This document shows, piece by piece, positions 1 through 5,561 of a stretch of DNA of 5,786 nt. The position numbers and the translations under genes are program-made. The stretch is from Syntrophaceae bacterium. GTDB taxonomy: Bacteria > Desulfobacterota > Syntrophia > Syntrophales > UBA2185. Location: assembly GCA_017885225.1 (NCBI GenBank), contig JAFNGM010000090.1:11366-17151 (forward strand), read 5' to 3'. The notes beneath the pieces are model-generated. The model made no database searches, was not told the DNA's origin, and saw nothing but the letters and a program-made list of their open reading frames with translations. The stretch's first letter is position 1, and each line of letters begins with the position of its first letter.

Positions 1-9
1 AAATGCCGG

Positions 10-28
10 CCCCCTTTAGAAAAGGGGG
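10..28 (-). terminator. GC-rich hairpin beyond the radical SAM gene, possible weak terminator or dispersed palindrome
   Basis: CCCCCTTT (10-17) pairs perfectly with AAAGGGGG (21-28) around a three-base loop, AGA. It lies 28 nt past the stop codon of the minus-strand radical SAM gene, where a terminator would be expected. In the minus direction the hairpin is followed by CCGGCATTT rather than a U-run, so intrinsic termination is not well supported. Similar CCCCCTTT/AAAGGGGG palindromes are common dispersed intergenic elements in some Desulfobacterota and Nitrospirota genomes (from memory), so it could be one of those. The window edge prevents a look further downstream. Confidence 0.4.
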
Positions 29-56
29 TGATTAAATCTATTTTCGCAGCAATACT

Positions 57-1805
57 CTATGCACCGGAAGCCGATGCGGGTTTGGGAATTGCGCAAGGCA
101 CCTCCGGAACAGCGAACCTCTTCTTTTCATACACTTTCTTGTCCAGTGCAAGAGCGGCGACATTTTTTCCGTGAAAAACGTGAGGCTCATAGGTCCAGCC
201 TTCCTTCAGCCGCGTTTCCTCCTTTTTTAAATGTGCAAGGACGTACTGTCCTATTACAGGTGCGAGGAGTCTCGTCTTCCATCCGAAGGTCCCGTAAATG
301 TCCGTCAGGAGAGCCTCTATCTTTTCCGATATGCGACTGTTTCCCCTATACCACTTTTTCATGGCCCAGACGGCTCCCGCATAGGCTGAGCGGAGGGGTT
401 CCGTATCCCAGTGAAAACGGTCACGGATTCGGAGATCAGGATGCCCCTTGTATCTCTGCCACCCTTTCAGCATGGTGCGTATGAGGCGGTAGAGACTTGG
501 GCCATTGACGTCAAAATCTCTCCGGAATGCCCGGGAGAGATATTCCTCCTCCTGCCCGTCTTTAATATGATGATGGCGGTAATTGAAGCGGTATTGGCCG
601 TGGGCATCTGCGAAAGGATGCTCCGATTCCGGCAAGAGCCTTCCGTCTTTCCGGTGCTCTTCATAGAGCGGCGTTCCGGGATTCGGGGTGTAAAGCATGA
701 ACTGGTGAAAATCGGTATCGTGGCTTACGGCATACTCGATGACATCATCAATATTTTCCGGCGTGTGGCTTTCCATGCCGATGATCGATGATCCCATGAC
801 GCGGATTCCATGGGACTGCAAAGTTCTGACCAGTGCGCGAGTATCTATAGCCTTGAGCTTCTGGTACTGACTGTTCTTGCCTTCCAGACCGATCCAGACC
901 CATATTATGCCAAGTCCTACTAACTGTTCAATTGAGTAGGATTGCAGGACACTTGCCGAGCTGAAGACATTGAGAGCCCAGCTTTTCCTGTTTTTTTCCA
1001 TCAGTTCAAGAAGCCTGAGCGCCCGCTTCCGGTGATAAAGGAAATTTTCGTCGAGGACGAAAAATGAGTGCACGTGGAGGGCTTCTTCGATCTGGCACAT
1101 GACGGAAAAGAGTTCGTCACCCGTCTCGTAGAAATTGATAAAGTTCCCCTTGCCTCCGAAGAGGGCTGATGTTGAGCAGAAATTACAGCCTATGGGGCAG
1201 CCTACGGAGGGAATCAGAATGGCAGCCGTGCGTCCCCGCCTGTGAGGCAGGTTGATGCCCATAACCCGGGCGCCGAACCCTGAATAAACCATAGGGTGCC
1301 GGACGGGTTTCTGTTCATCCTGACTGAGAAACCTCCGGAACCACTGAATGCCGTCTCCTCTTACGATATGATCCGCATCGAGGAGGCTGTTTATATTTTC
1401 CATATTGGAGATGTGTCCCCCGACAACGATCGTTGCACCCGGCCGGTACTCCCGGATCAGTTCGCACATTCTTTTTGCTTTCCTTATATTCGGGATTATT
1501 GAGCTGATTCCGATGATATCGTACTCATGATCCCGTAGTTCGCGGATGAAATCTTCGCGAGAGGGGAAATCGAGAACGGTGCAGGGCGCCTCAATGTTTG
1601 CCTGAAGCATGAGCAAACTGAAGGATCGGTGAAACATCCGCAGCGAGAAACCGCCCTGCTCGCGAGTCACCTGGTTCTGGTAGAGTTCCATGGGGTTGTT
1701 TTTCCGGCTTCCGAAGTCGTCATCCTGCGCGTAAGGACCGAAAACGCTGCTGAGCAATATCCTGGCGCGTGTTCCTTTGGGGTGTACGGTCTGCGATGCG
1801 TTCAT
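57..1805 (-). CDS. B12-binding domain-containing radical SAM protein
   Basis: A 582-residue cytoplasmic enzyme with an N-terminal cobalamin-binding (Rossmann-like) domain and a radical SAM TIM-barrel core. Counting from the chosen start, residues about 10-60 carry a family signature (SSVFGPY, then NPMELYQNQVTREQG). Residues about 90-135 form the B12-binding fold, with YDIIGISSI and IVVGGH; the DxHxxG lower-ligand motif of MetH is absent, as is usual in this superfamily. The [4Fe-4S] motif CPIGCNFC supplies Cys203, Cys207 and Cys210, followed by barrel strands with LDEN, WIGLEG and an IIGMESHTPE segment. The roughly 190-residue C-terminal part is rich in basic and aromatic residues and has no function I recognise. 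Such enzymes cleave SAM to a 5'-deoxyadenosyl radical; many are methylases of unactivated carbons, but the substrate cannot be read here. The frame stays open to 1973, but the residues encoded before 1817 do not look like the family. ATG at 1817 (MTIF) and 1805 (MNAS) are both possible; AAAGGG sits 12 nt before the 1805 codon and directly abuts 1817, so 1805 is preferred. It is divergent from the two-component genes. The stop is TAG. Confidence 0.9.
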   Translation of the reverse strand: MNASQTVHPKGTRARILLSSVFGPYAQDDDFGSRKNNPMELYQNQVTREQGGFSLRMFHRSFSLLMLQANIEAPCTVLDFPSREDFIRELRDHEYDIIGISSIIPNIRKAKRMCELIREYRPGATIVVGGHISNMENINSLLDADHIVRGDGIQWFRRFLSQDEQKPVRHPMVYSGFGARVMGINLPHRRGRTAAILIPSVGCPIGCNFCSTSALFGGKGNFINFYETGDELFSVMCQIEEALHVHSFFVLDENFLYHRKRALRLLELMEKNRKSWALNVFSSASVLQSYSIEQLVGLGIIWVWIGLEGKNSQYQKLKAIDTRALVRTLQSHGIRVMGSSIIGMESHTPENIDDVIEYAVSHDTDFHQFMLYTPNPGTPLYEEHRKDGRLLPESEHPFADAHGQYRFNYRHHHIKDGQEEEYLSRAFRRDFDVNGPSLYRLIRTMLKGWQRYKGHPDLRIRDRFHWDTEPLRSAYAGAVWAMKKWYRGNSRISEKIEALLTDIYGTFGWKTRLLAPVIGQYVLAHLKKEETRLKEGWTYEPHVFHGKNVAALALDKKVYEKKRFAVPEVPCAIPKPASASGA

Positions 1806-1904
1806 AAAAATTGTCATCCCTTTCTCTGGAGGTTTTCTATGTGTTATGATGCGTATGTGAGTATTTAATGGAAAAAGCACGGAAATAAAAGGCCTTACGG
1901 GGAG

Positions 1905-1922
1905 TTTTACAAAACTTTTACA
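1905..1922. promoter_or_regulatory. Phased direct repeat TTTTACA-AAAC-TTTTACA, candidate response-regulator operator
   Basis: Two identical heptamers, at 1905-1911 and 1916-1922, are separated by four bases, giving an 11-bp repeat period. Read on the minus strand this is GTAAA-N6-GTAAA. OmpR/PhoB-family regulators bind head-to-tail as dimers to direct repeats about 11 bp apart: the Pho box is two 7-mers with a 4-bp spacer, and the CpxR box is GTAAA, a short spacer, then GTAAA. The repeat lies between the divergent radical SAM and kinase genes, about 100 bp from each start, and an OmpR-family regulator is encoded next door. A TACAAT hexamer at 1919-1924 could be a rightward -10 box overlapped by the repeat, but it has no good -35. 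Binding is inferred, not shown. Confidence 0.5.
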
Positions 1923-1964
1923 ATGCAGGATACACAGGCGGGATGCAGCCGATATATTTGTCCG

Positions 1965-1982
1965 TTGACACACAAGGTGTCA
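1965..1982 (+). promoter_or_regulatory. -35-like TTGACA overlapped by palindrome TGACAC-N5-GTGTCA
   Basis: TTGACA at 1965-1970 is a perfect sigma70 -35 hexamer pointing toward the kinase gene. A 17-bp interrupted palindrome, TGACAC (1966-1971) and GTGTCA (1977-1982), overlaps it. No strong -10 follows at 16-18 bp. The nearest candidates are TATCTT at 1992-1997 (spacer too long) and TATACA at 2005-2010, so the promoter would be weak or dependent on an activator. A dimeric regulator bound to the palindrome would sit on the -35 region and could act as a repressor. Promoter and operator are both sequence-pattern inferences. Confidence 0.35.
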
Positions 1983-2022
1983 TGTTGTACGTATCTTGTC
2001 GAGATATACACGCGAGTCTGCA

Positions 2023-2027
2023 GGGAG
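2023..2027 (+). promoter_or_regulatory. Ribosome binding site that fixes the kinase start
   Basis: GGGAG lies 8 nt before the ATG at 2036. The reading frame is open further upstream to an ATG at 1943, but the extra 31 residues have no transmembrane or kinase character and would span the promoter and operator region. The ribosome binding site and the start of the hydrophobic segment shortly after residue 1 both point to 2036. Confidence 0.75.
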
Positions 2028-2035
2028 TTTCAAGC

Positions 2036-3001
2036 ATGAACCGATTCAGGTGGTTTTATCATCCCGTTTTAATCTTTGTTTTTTCAATTTTAGCGTTGGC
2101 TGCGTCTCTCTGCCTCTACTTATACTGGTACATCGGCGTCAGCGCAGGGTTGACCTCGGTTATCCAGAAGTACAATCTCGATCCCAGCCAGTTTTTCGAG
2201 ATCAATACATGGGTAGTCATTCTTGTCCTCTCCATTCTTGTAGGGATCATTCTGATCGGGGTCTTTGTTATCTTTATCTACAATCAAAAAACATTGCAGC
2301 TTTACCGATTGCAGAGGAACTTCATCAACAATTTCACCCATGAGCTGAAGACACCAGTGACATCCCTGAAACTGTACCTGGAAACGTTTGCACAACATGA
2401 CCTTTCCCGCGAAGAACAGATTAAATACGTTGGGTATATGATCCATGACGTAGAACGCCTGTTGAATAACATTAACCGGATCCTCAACCTTGCCAGGATT
2501 GAGAGCGGCAACTACTGGAAAGAATTCGTCGAAGTGGATTTGGTAGGCACCGTGCGGCAGTTTTACCAGAATAATGCCGATCTCTTCCGCAACTGCGAGG
2601 TAAGGATATACAACCCCATTGAAAAACCGCTCTACTGCCCTATCAATCCGCTCCTGTTTGATATGTTGCTTATGAACATTATGACAAACGCGGTGAATTA
2701 CAATGAATCCGACCACCCCAGGGTCGACATCCACTTTGTTCCCCTGAAGAAGGGATTACACATAAGGTTTAGAGATAACGGTGTCGGTATTGAAAAATCG
2801 GAGATCAGGAAGATATTCAGAATGTTTTACCAGGTGGGCAATCCGGATAATATGACGGCAGCGGGAGGCGGTCTGGGGCTGTATCTGGTTCAGCAGATTG
2901 CCAGAATTCACAGGGGAAGAGTGACGGCAGAAAGCGAGGGGAAAGGGAAGGGATCAGTATTCGCCCTTACCCTGCCGCGGCGGGTTCAGGTGGAAGGATG
3001 A
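2036..3001 (+). CDS. Sensor histidine kinase, two-transmembrane, no HAMP domain
   Basis: A 321-residue inner-membrane sensor kinase that autophosphorylates on His and passes the phosphate to the neighbouring response regulator. The sequence shows transmembrane segment 1 at about residues 9-33, an outside loop of only about 25 residues (34-58), and transmembrane segment 2 at about 59-82. The dimerisation/phosphoacceptor domain follows with its H-box FTHELKTP (phosphorylated residue His102). The ATPase domain has an N-box (NIMTNAVNY, Asn214-Asn218), a G1 box (RDNGVG, Asp247), an F-box (FRMFYQ) and a G2 box (GGGLGLYLV, 277-285). All catalytic motifs look intact. Only about 20 residues separate transmembrane segment 2 from the phosphoacceptor His, so there is no HAMP linker. 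The short outside loop suggests membrane or intramembrane sensing, or a partner protein, rather than a classical periplasmic ligand domain. The stop overlaps the regulator start by 4 bp (ATGA), so the two are co-translated. The kinase preceding the regulator is the less usual gene order for OmpR-type pairs. The signal is unknown. Confidence 0.93.
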   Translation: MNRFRWFYHPVLIFVFSILALAASLCLYLYWYIGVSAGLTSVIQKYNLDPSQFFEINTWVVILVLSILVGIILIGVFVIFIYNQKTLQLYRLQRNFINNFTHELKTPVTSLKLYLETFAQHDLSREEQIKYVGYMIHDVERLLNNINRILNLARIESGNYWKEFVEVDLVGTVRQFYQNNADLFRNCEVRIYNPIEKPLYCPINPLLFDMLLMNIMTNAVNYNESDHPRVDIHFVPLKKGLHIRFRDNGVGIEKSEIRKIFRMFYQVGNPDNMTAAGGGLGLYLVQQIARIHRGRVTAESEGKGKGSVFALTLPRRVQVEG

Positions 3002-3735
3002 CAGGGATTACCTTAAAGAAAAAAATCCTCATTGTTGAGGATGACAGGCATATTGCAGAAGGTTTGAGATTAAATCTTTCCCTCAGGGGATATGACATCA
3101 TGGTAGCTCCTGATGGACCAGGCGGCCTCAGGGAATGGCGGGAATGGAAACCGGACCTGATTGTCCTGGATATCATGCTGCCACGCATCGACGGCTTATC
3201 AGTCCTCCGCAGCATTCGCCTTGAAGATGAACGTCTTCCCATTCTCATCCTCTCGGTAAAGGGTGAGCCCGAGTACCGCGTGAAGGGATTTTCCTATGGC
3301 GCAGATGATTATTTATCAAAGCCCTTCAATTTAGAAGAATTTCTGCTTAGGGTGGAACGGCTTCTCACCCGGGTCGCATGGAACAGCCATAGTAAACCGA
3401 CTGAGGCCGATCTTGACCCGGCATATCATGTGTATACTTTCGGCGGGAACACCATCGACTTTGATACGTTGACAACCCACTGCCGCCTGGGCAGGGTAAC
3501 GCTGACGGAGCAGGAGGTAAAGCTCCTCAAGCTTTTTATCGCCAACCGCGGGAAACCACTTTCACGAAGCGAACTTCTGGAAATCGGATGGGGCTACACA
3601 GGAACCACATCGACGAGAACCGTGGATAATTTCATTGTGCGCTTAAGGAGATATTTTGAGGATGATCCCCACGAACCTGTATATTTCAGAAGCCTCCGTT
3701 CCGTGGGATACGTATTCGATCACGATTCACATTAA
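2998..3735 (+). CDS. OmpR/PhoB-family response regulator
   Basis: A 245-residue cytoplasmic transcription factor. The N-terminal receiver domain (about residues 8-122) has the acidic pocket Glu14-Asp15-Asp16 (VEDD), phosphoacceptor Asp58 in VLDIMLP, Ser86 in the Thr/Ser switch position, and Lys108 in SKPF. All residues needed for phosphorylation are therefore present. A linker of about 20 residues leads to a C-terminal winged-helix DNA-binding domain (about 145-240) with LTEQEVKLLKLF, the recognition helix region TVDNFIVRLRRYF, and the closing wing RSLRSVGYVF typical of OmpR/PhoB. The length is usual for the family. The ATG at 2998 overlaps the kinase stop and is preceded by AGGTGGAAGG inside the kinase gene, so translational coupling is likely. 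The exact orthologue cannot be named. The direct repeat at 1905-1922 is a plausible target. Confidence 0.95.
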   Translation: MTGITLKKKILIVEDDRHIAEGLRLNLSLRGYDIMVAPDGPGGLREWREWKPDLIVLDIMLPRIDGLSVLRSIRLEDERLPILILSVKGEPEYRVKGFSYGADDYLSKPFNLEEFLLRVERLLTRVAWNSHSKPTEADLDPAYHVYTFGGNTIDFDTLTTHCRLGRVTLTEQEVKLLKLFIANRGKPLSRSELLEIGWGYTGTTSTRTVDNFIVRLRRYFEDDPHEPVYFRSLRSVGYVFDHDSH

Positions 3736-3818
3736 TCTCTTCATGTAATTTTTATGATAGATTCCGGTAAAAGATAGTATATCCAAGGGAACGATGGAGA
3801 GCCTGTAACCAACTCCGG

Positions 3819-3848
3819 TTGACACCCCCTAAAGCAATATATTATACT
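3819..3848 (+). promoter_or_regulatory. Sigma70-type promoter for the HD-domain gene
   Basis: TTGACA (3819-3824), an 18-bp spacer and TATACT (3843-3848) match the -35 and -10 consensus at 6/6 and 5/6 positions. Transcription would begin near 3855, giving a leader of about 65-70 nt before the ATG at 3922. This suggests the HD gene is its own transcription unit, not just read-through from the two-component genes. No convincing terminator is visible between 3736 and 3818. Confidence 0.7.
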
Positions 3849-3884
3849 TATTTCACCACACGACGCAGAGTATTACGAAAATAA

Positions 3885-3903
3885 CGCAGGAAATATTCCT
3901 GCG
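3885..3903 (+). promoter_or_regulatory. Leader hairpin just upstream of the HD gene ribosome binding site
   Basis: CGCAGGAA (3885-3892) and TTCCTGCG (3896-3903) form a perfect 8-bp stem with a 3-nt ATA loop. It lies inside the predicted transcript leader, about 6 nt before the ribosome binding site GAGGGTGA that precedes ATG 3922. It is not followed by a U-run, so it is not an intrinsic terminator. It could affect ribosome access or mRNA stability, or at DNA level be an operator palindrome. An upstream CGCAG at 3864-3868 could compete for the right arm. Confidence 0.4.
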
Positions 3904-3921
3904 CCGCCAGAGGGTGACCGC

Positions 3922-5082
3922 ATGATTCGTTATAACCTCACTGAGTTTTTTAAATTATCCGCAGCCCTCAATTATCAGTTATCCGTTTCAAGCGATTTAA
4001 GCTGGAATATTCTGAGGATAATTCTCGGTGATGTGAAATTAAACCAGGATCAGCATAACATTATGCTTGATGCTCTTTCTTATCTGAATAACGCGTATAA
4101 AGACCAGCACCGGCGCATGGGACCACTATCTGTACTCCATCCCCTGCGGGCTACTGCCATACTTTCCCGGACTGTCGAAAAGGTCAACATGCTTGATTTG
4201 CTGACGGAACTGCTTCACGATAAACATGAGGATATTAAAGTTTCTAATTATCCGGAAAACAAATACGGAAAGGATTATTATCAACAACTGGAGACGGAAT
4301 TCGACCTGTTTCTTCATAAGAACGATCCCAATGACAACTGGTATCTCATGGAGAGGCTCGATCTATTGTCCCGCAAGGGAGAAGAGCCGTATTTCACTTA
4401 TATAGGAAGGCTCATGAACAGGGCGCGGCACACGCCGGAGCTGGTGCGCGTGAAGCTTGCCGACCGTCTCGATAACACCCTTGATTTGCACTCTGAATTT
4501 TATGATCCCATTGAGCATACGGATTTTTTCGCTGAACTGTTTAACATCCTCTATATCAAGAACTACCAGCCGCCTGAACCTGAGGTGCAGCACCCGATCC
4601 GGCATCCTCTTTACGGTGCCTACAGGCTCTATCAGCTTTTTAAGAACGCGGTCCTGGTGTCGATCATCCGGCGAAGGCAATCCATGAGCTATGATACGGC
4701 GGCGCAACCCTTGTTTGGACAGCTCATCAGGGCCAGCATGGAGGAAGCGCAGCGGGTCATCATTCACATCTTTAACTATCACCTCAAAGATGTGGAGCAG
4801 CAGCGAAGGCTTCTTTTAGATACCATGGACTATTGCCAGGAAGGCGGTATGCTTGAGATAACCAGACCAGGAAAACGTTCCAGGCTTGATGGCTTGTTTG
4901 TGAATTACTTTGAATACGGCAGTGCCGAAGAGCACAAACAAAAACTGGATCTGCTTTATAAAGACAAACCTTTGATGATACAGACTGCGTTGGCCTTCGT
5001 GACGATATTCAAAAATTTTCTCCTTGATCCCGATTATTATATTGAGGGCATTCACGAGACTGGATTTCATCCCCGGGAGTGA
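3922..5082 (+). CDS. Stand-alone HD-domain phosphohydrolase, RelA/SpoT hydrolase-like
   Basis: A 386-residue soluble protein whose N-terminal half (about residues 40-195) matches the metal-dependent HD hydrolase domain of RelA/SpoT enzymes, which remove the 3'-pyrophosphate of (p)ppGpp. Visible signatures are HRRMG (Arg64 in the place of the guanine-contacting Arg), HP (His73), LLHDKHED (His99, Asp100 metal ligands; Glu103, Asp104 catalytic pair) and KLADRLDN (Asp181, Asn185). The equivalents of the Rel hydrolase residues are all kept; the usual RLHN reads RLDN. The stretch between the HD pair and the last Asp is about 15 residues longer than in Rel. No synthetase, TGS or ACT domain follows; instead about 190 residues (200-386), mostly predicted helical, have no identity I recognise. 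It may therefore be a small alarmone hydrolase or an HD enzyme acting on another nucleotide. ATG 3922 is supported by GAGGGTGA (3909-3916), 5 nt upstream. It has its own promoter. Confidence 0.75.
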   Translation: MIRYNLTEFFKLSAALNYQLSVSSDLSWNILRIILGDVKLNQDQHNIMLDALSYLNNAYKDQHRRMGPLSVLHPLRATAILSRTVEKVNMLDLLTELLHDKHEDIKVSNYPENKYGKDYYQQLETEFDLFLHKNDPNDNWYLMERLDLLSRKGEEPYFTYIGRLMNRARHTPELVRVKLADRLDNTLDLHSEFYDPIEHTDFFAELFNILYIKNYQPPEPEVQHPIRHPLYGAYRLYQLFKNAVLVSIIRRRQSMSYDTAAQPLFGQLIRASMEEAQRVIIHIFNYHLKDVEQQRRLLLDTMDYCQEGGMLEITRPGKRSRLDGLFVNYFEYGSAEEHKQKLDLLYKDKPLMIQTALAFVTIFKNFLLDPDYYIEGIHETGFHPRE

Positions 5083-5101
5083 TTATAGCCTGTTGTGCTG
5101 G

Positions 5102-5146
5102 CTGCTGAAACCCCGTGGAGCAGAGAAGTACGTATTTTTGTCTTTT
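5102..5146 (+). terminator. Weak stem plus T-rich tract after the HD gene
   Basis: CTGCT (5102-5106) can pair with AGCAG (5119-5123), and a T-rich stretch with two T5 runs follows at about 5133-5146. The stem is only 5 bp with a 12-nt loop and lies about 10 nt from the U-tract, so this is a poor intrinsic terminator. It is listed because its position, 20 nt past the stop at 5082, is right. Confidence 0.25.
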
Positions 5147-5253
5147 TGGAAGCGAATCTACCAATAACGCACAGGCACCTGGTTCTATTCATAATGAGTG
5201 GATTATGATCCCGCCTGCGATGCATTTTCTAAGCCCTTGGAGCGTACAATAAG

Positions 5254-5292
5254 TTACAGGCGGGGAACCTGCCTCAGTTCACCCGCCTGTAA
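5254..5292. terminator. Long hairpin between convergent genes, possible bidirectional terminator
   Basis: TTACAGGCGGG (5254-5264) pairs perfectly with CCCGCCTGTAA (5282-5292). Inside, past one bulged A (5281), GAAC (5265-5268) pairs with GTTC (5277-5280), leaving an 8-nt loop. It sits between the convergent HD gene and the hydrogenase remnant, 22 nt past the remnant's stop. Neither side has a clear U-run (CTTATTG on the minus side), so termination would be weak or factor-assisted. The rest of the 5083-5314 gap contains only a 7-bp AT-rich inverted repeat (TCATAAT/ATTATGA, 5189-5208) and no convincing ORF. Confidence 0.5.
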
Positions 5293-5314
5293 TACATGTG
5301 GGCATATGTGAATA

Positions 5315-5536
5315 TTACCGGGAGATACGATCCAGGACGGTGCCGTCCGCCGCCTTCAGCGTGATCTGCGTCATCTCAAAGTATGGGCGCCCTTCACTGA
5401 ATTTCTCCAGACCACGGAACTCGTCCACGTGGAAGAAGGAGTGATCCACCTTGCCTTCTTCATTCAGATGGATCGTGATCCGCCCATGACCTTCGATCCA
5501 AGTTATTGGTTCAATGGTTATCTTGCGAGCTTCCAA
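5315..5536 (-). pseudogene. [NiFe]-hydrogenase large subunit, N-terminal fragment (truncated)
   Basis: A 73-residue reading frame. Residues 1 to about 59 match the N-terminus of nickel-dependent hydrogenase large subunits (HoxH/MvhA/FrhA-like): ITIEPIT.IEGHGRITIHL, then FHVDEFRGLEKFSEGRPYFEM and TQIT. In intact proteins this is followed at once by the RxCGxC motif that supplies two nickel-binding cysteines. Here the sequence changes at about 5359 into LKAADGTVLDRISR and stops (TAA). No cysteine motif of the L1 type, nor the C-terminal DPCxxC, appears in any frame of the following 230 bases, so this is not a single frameshift. The product cannot bind nickel. The usual Arg of the RIEGH motif is Trp here, which fits relaxed constraint. 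The start is TTG 5536 with GAGGAG 7 nt upstream; an in-frame TTG at 5551 would overlap that site. It lies 25 nt after the superoxide reductase stop, where a hydrogenase small-subunit gene would normally be expected. An expressed small protein cannot be excluded. Confidence 0.8.
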
Positions 5537-5543
5537 AGATATT

Positions 5544-5549
5544 CTCCTC
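5544..5549 (-). promoter_or_regulatory. Strong ribosome binding site before the hydrogenase remnant
   Basis: Minus-strand GAGGAG sits 7 nt before TTG 5536. It selects this TTG over the in-frame TTG at 5551, which would place the ribosome binding site inside the gene. It also shows that the translation signal of the truncated gene is still intact. Confidence 0.65.
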
Positions 5550-5561
5550 AAAAAAATGTGT

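Noticed and set aside
411..791. 126-residue plus-strand open frame opposite the radical SAM gene
   Set aside because: It lies wholly inside a convincing minus-strand gene, and its protein has no recognisable motif or ribosome binding site.
1935..1944. CAGGCGGGAT, also found on the minus strand at 5208-5217 and in part at 5257-5264
   Set aside because: A 10-bp GC-rich match in different contexts over 3 kb is compatible with chance, and no longer repeat surrounds it.
1806..1973. N-terminal extension of the radical SAM frame back to 1973
   Set aside because: The extra residues do not resemble the family N-terminus, the extension would run over the direct-repeat operator region, and the start at 1973 lacks a ribosome binding site.
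1943..2035. 31-residue N-terminal extension of the kinase from ATG 1943
   Set aside because: It would cover the -35 box and palindrome, has no domain character, and ATG 2036 has a well-spaced GGGAG site.
2120..2734. 204-residue minus-strand open frame
   Set aside because: It is antisense to the kinase gene, whose catalytic motifs are intact; the antisense protein shows no domain.
3741..3757. AT-rich imperfect inverted repeat after the response regulator
   Set aside because: The stem is short, bulged and almost all A/T pairs; it is not credible as a terminator.
3807..3820. AACC-N6-GGTT inverted repeat next to the -35 of the HD gene promoter
   Set aside because: Only four base pairs; it could be chance and does not extend.
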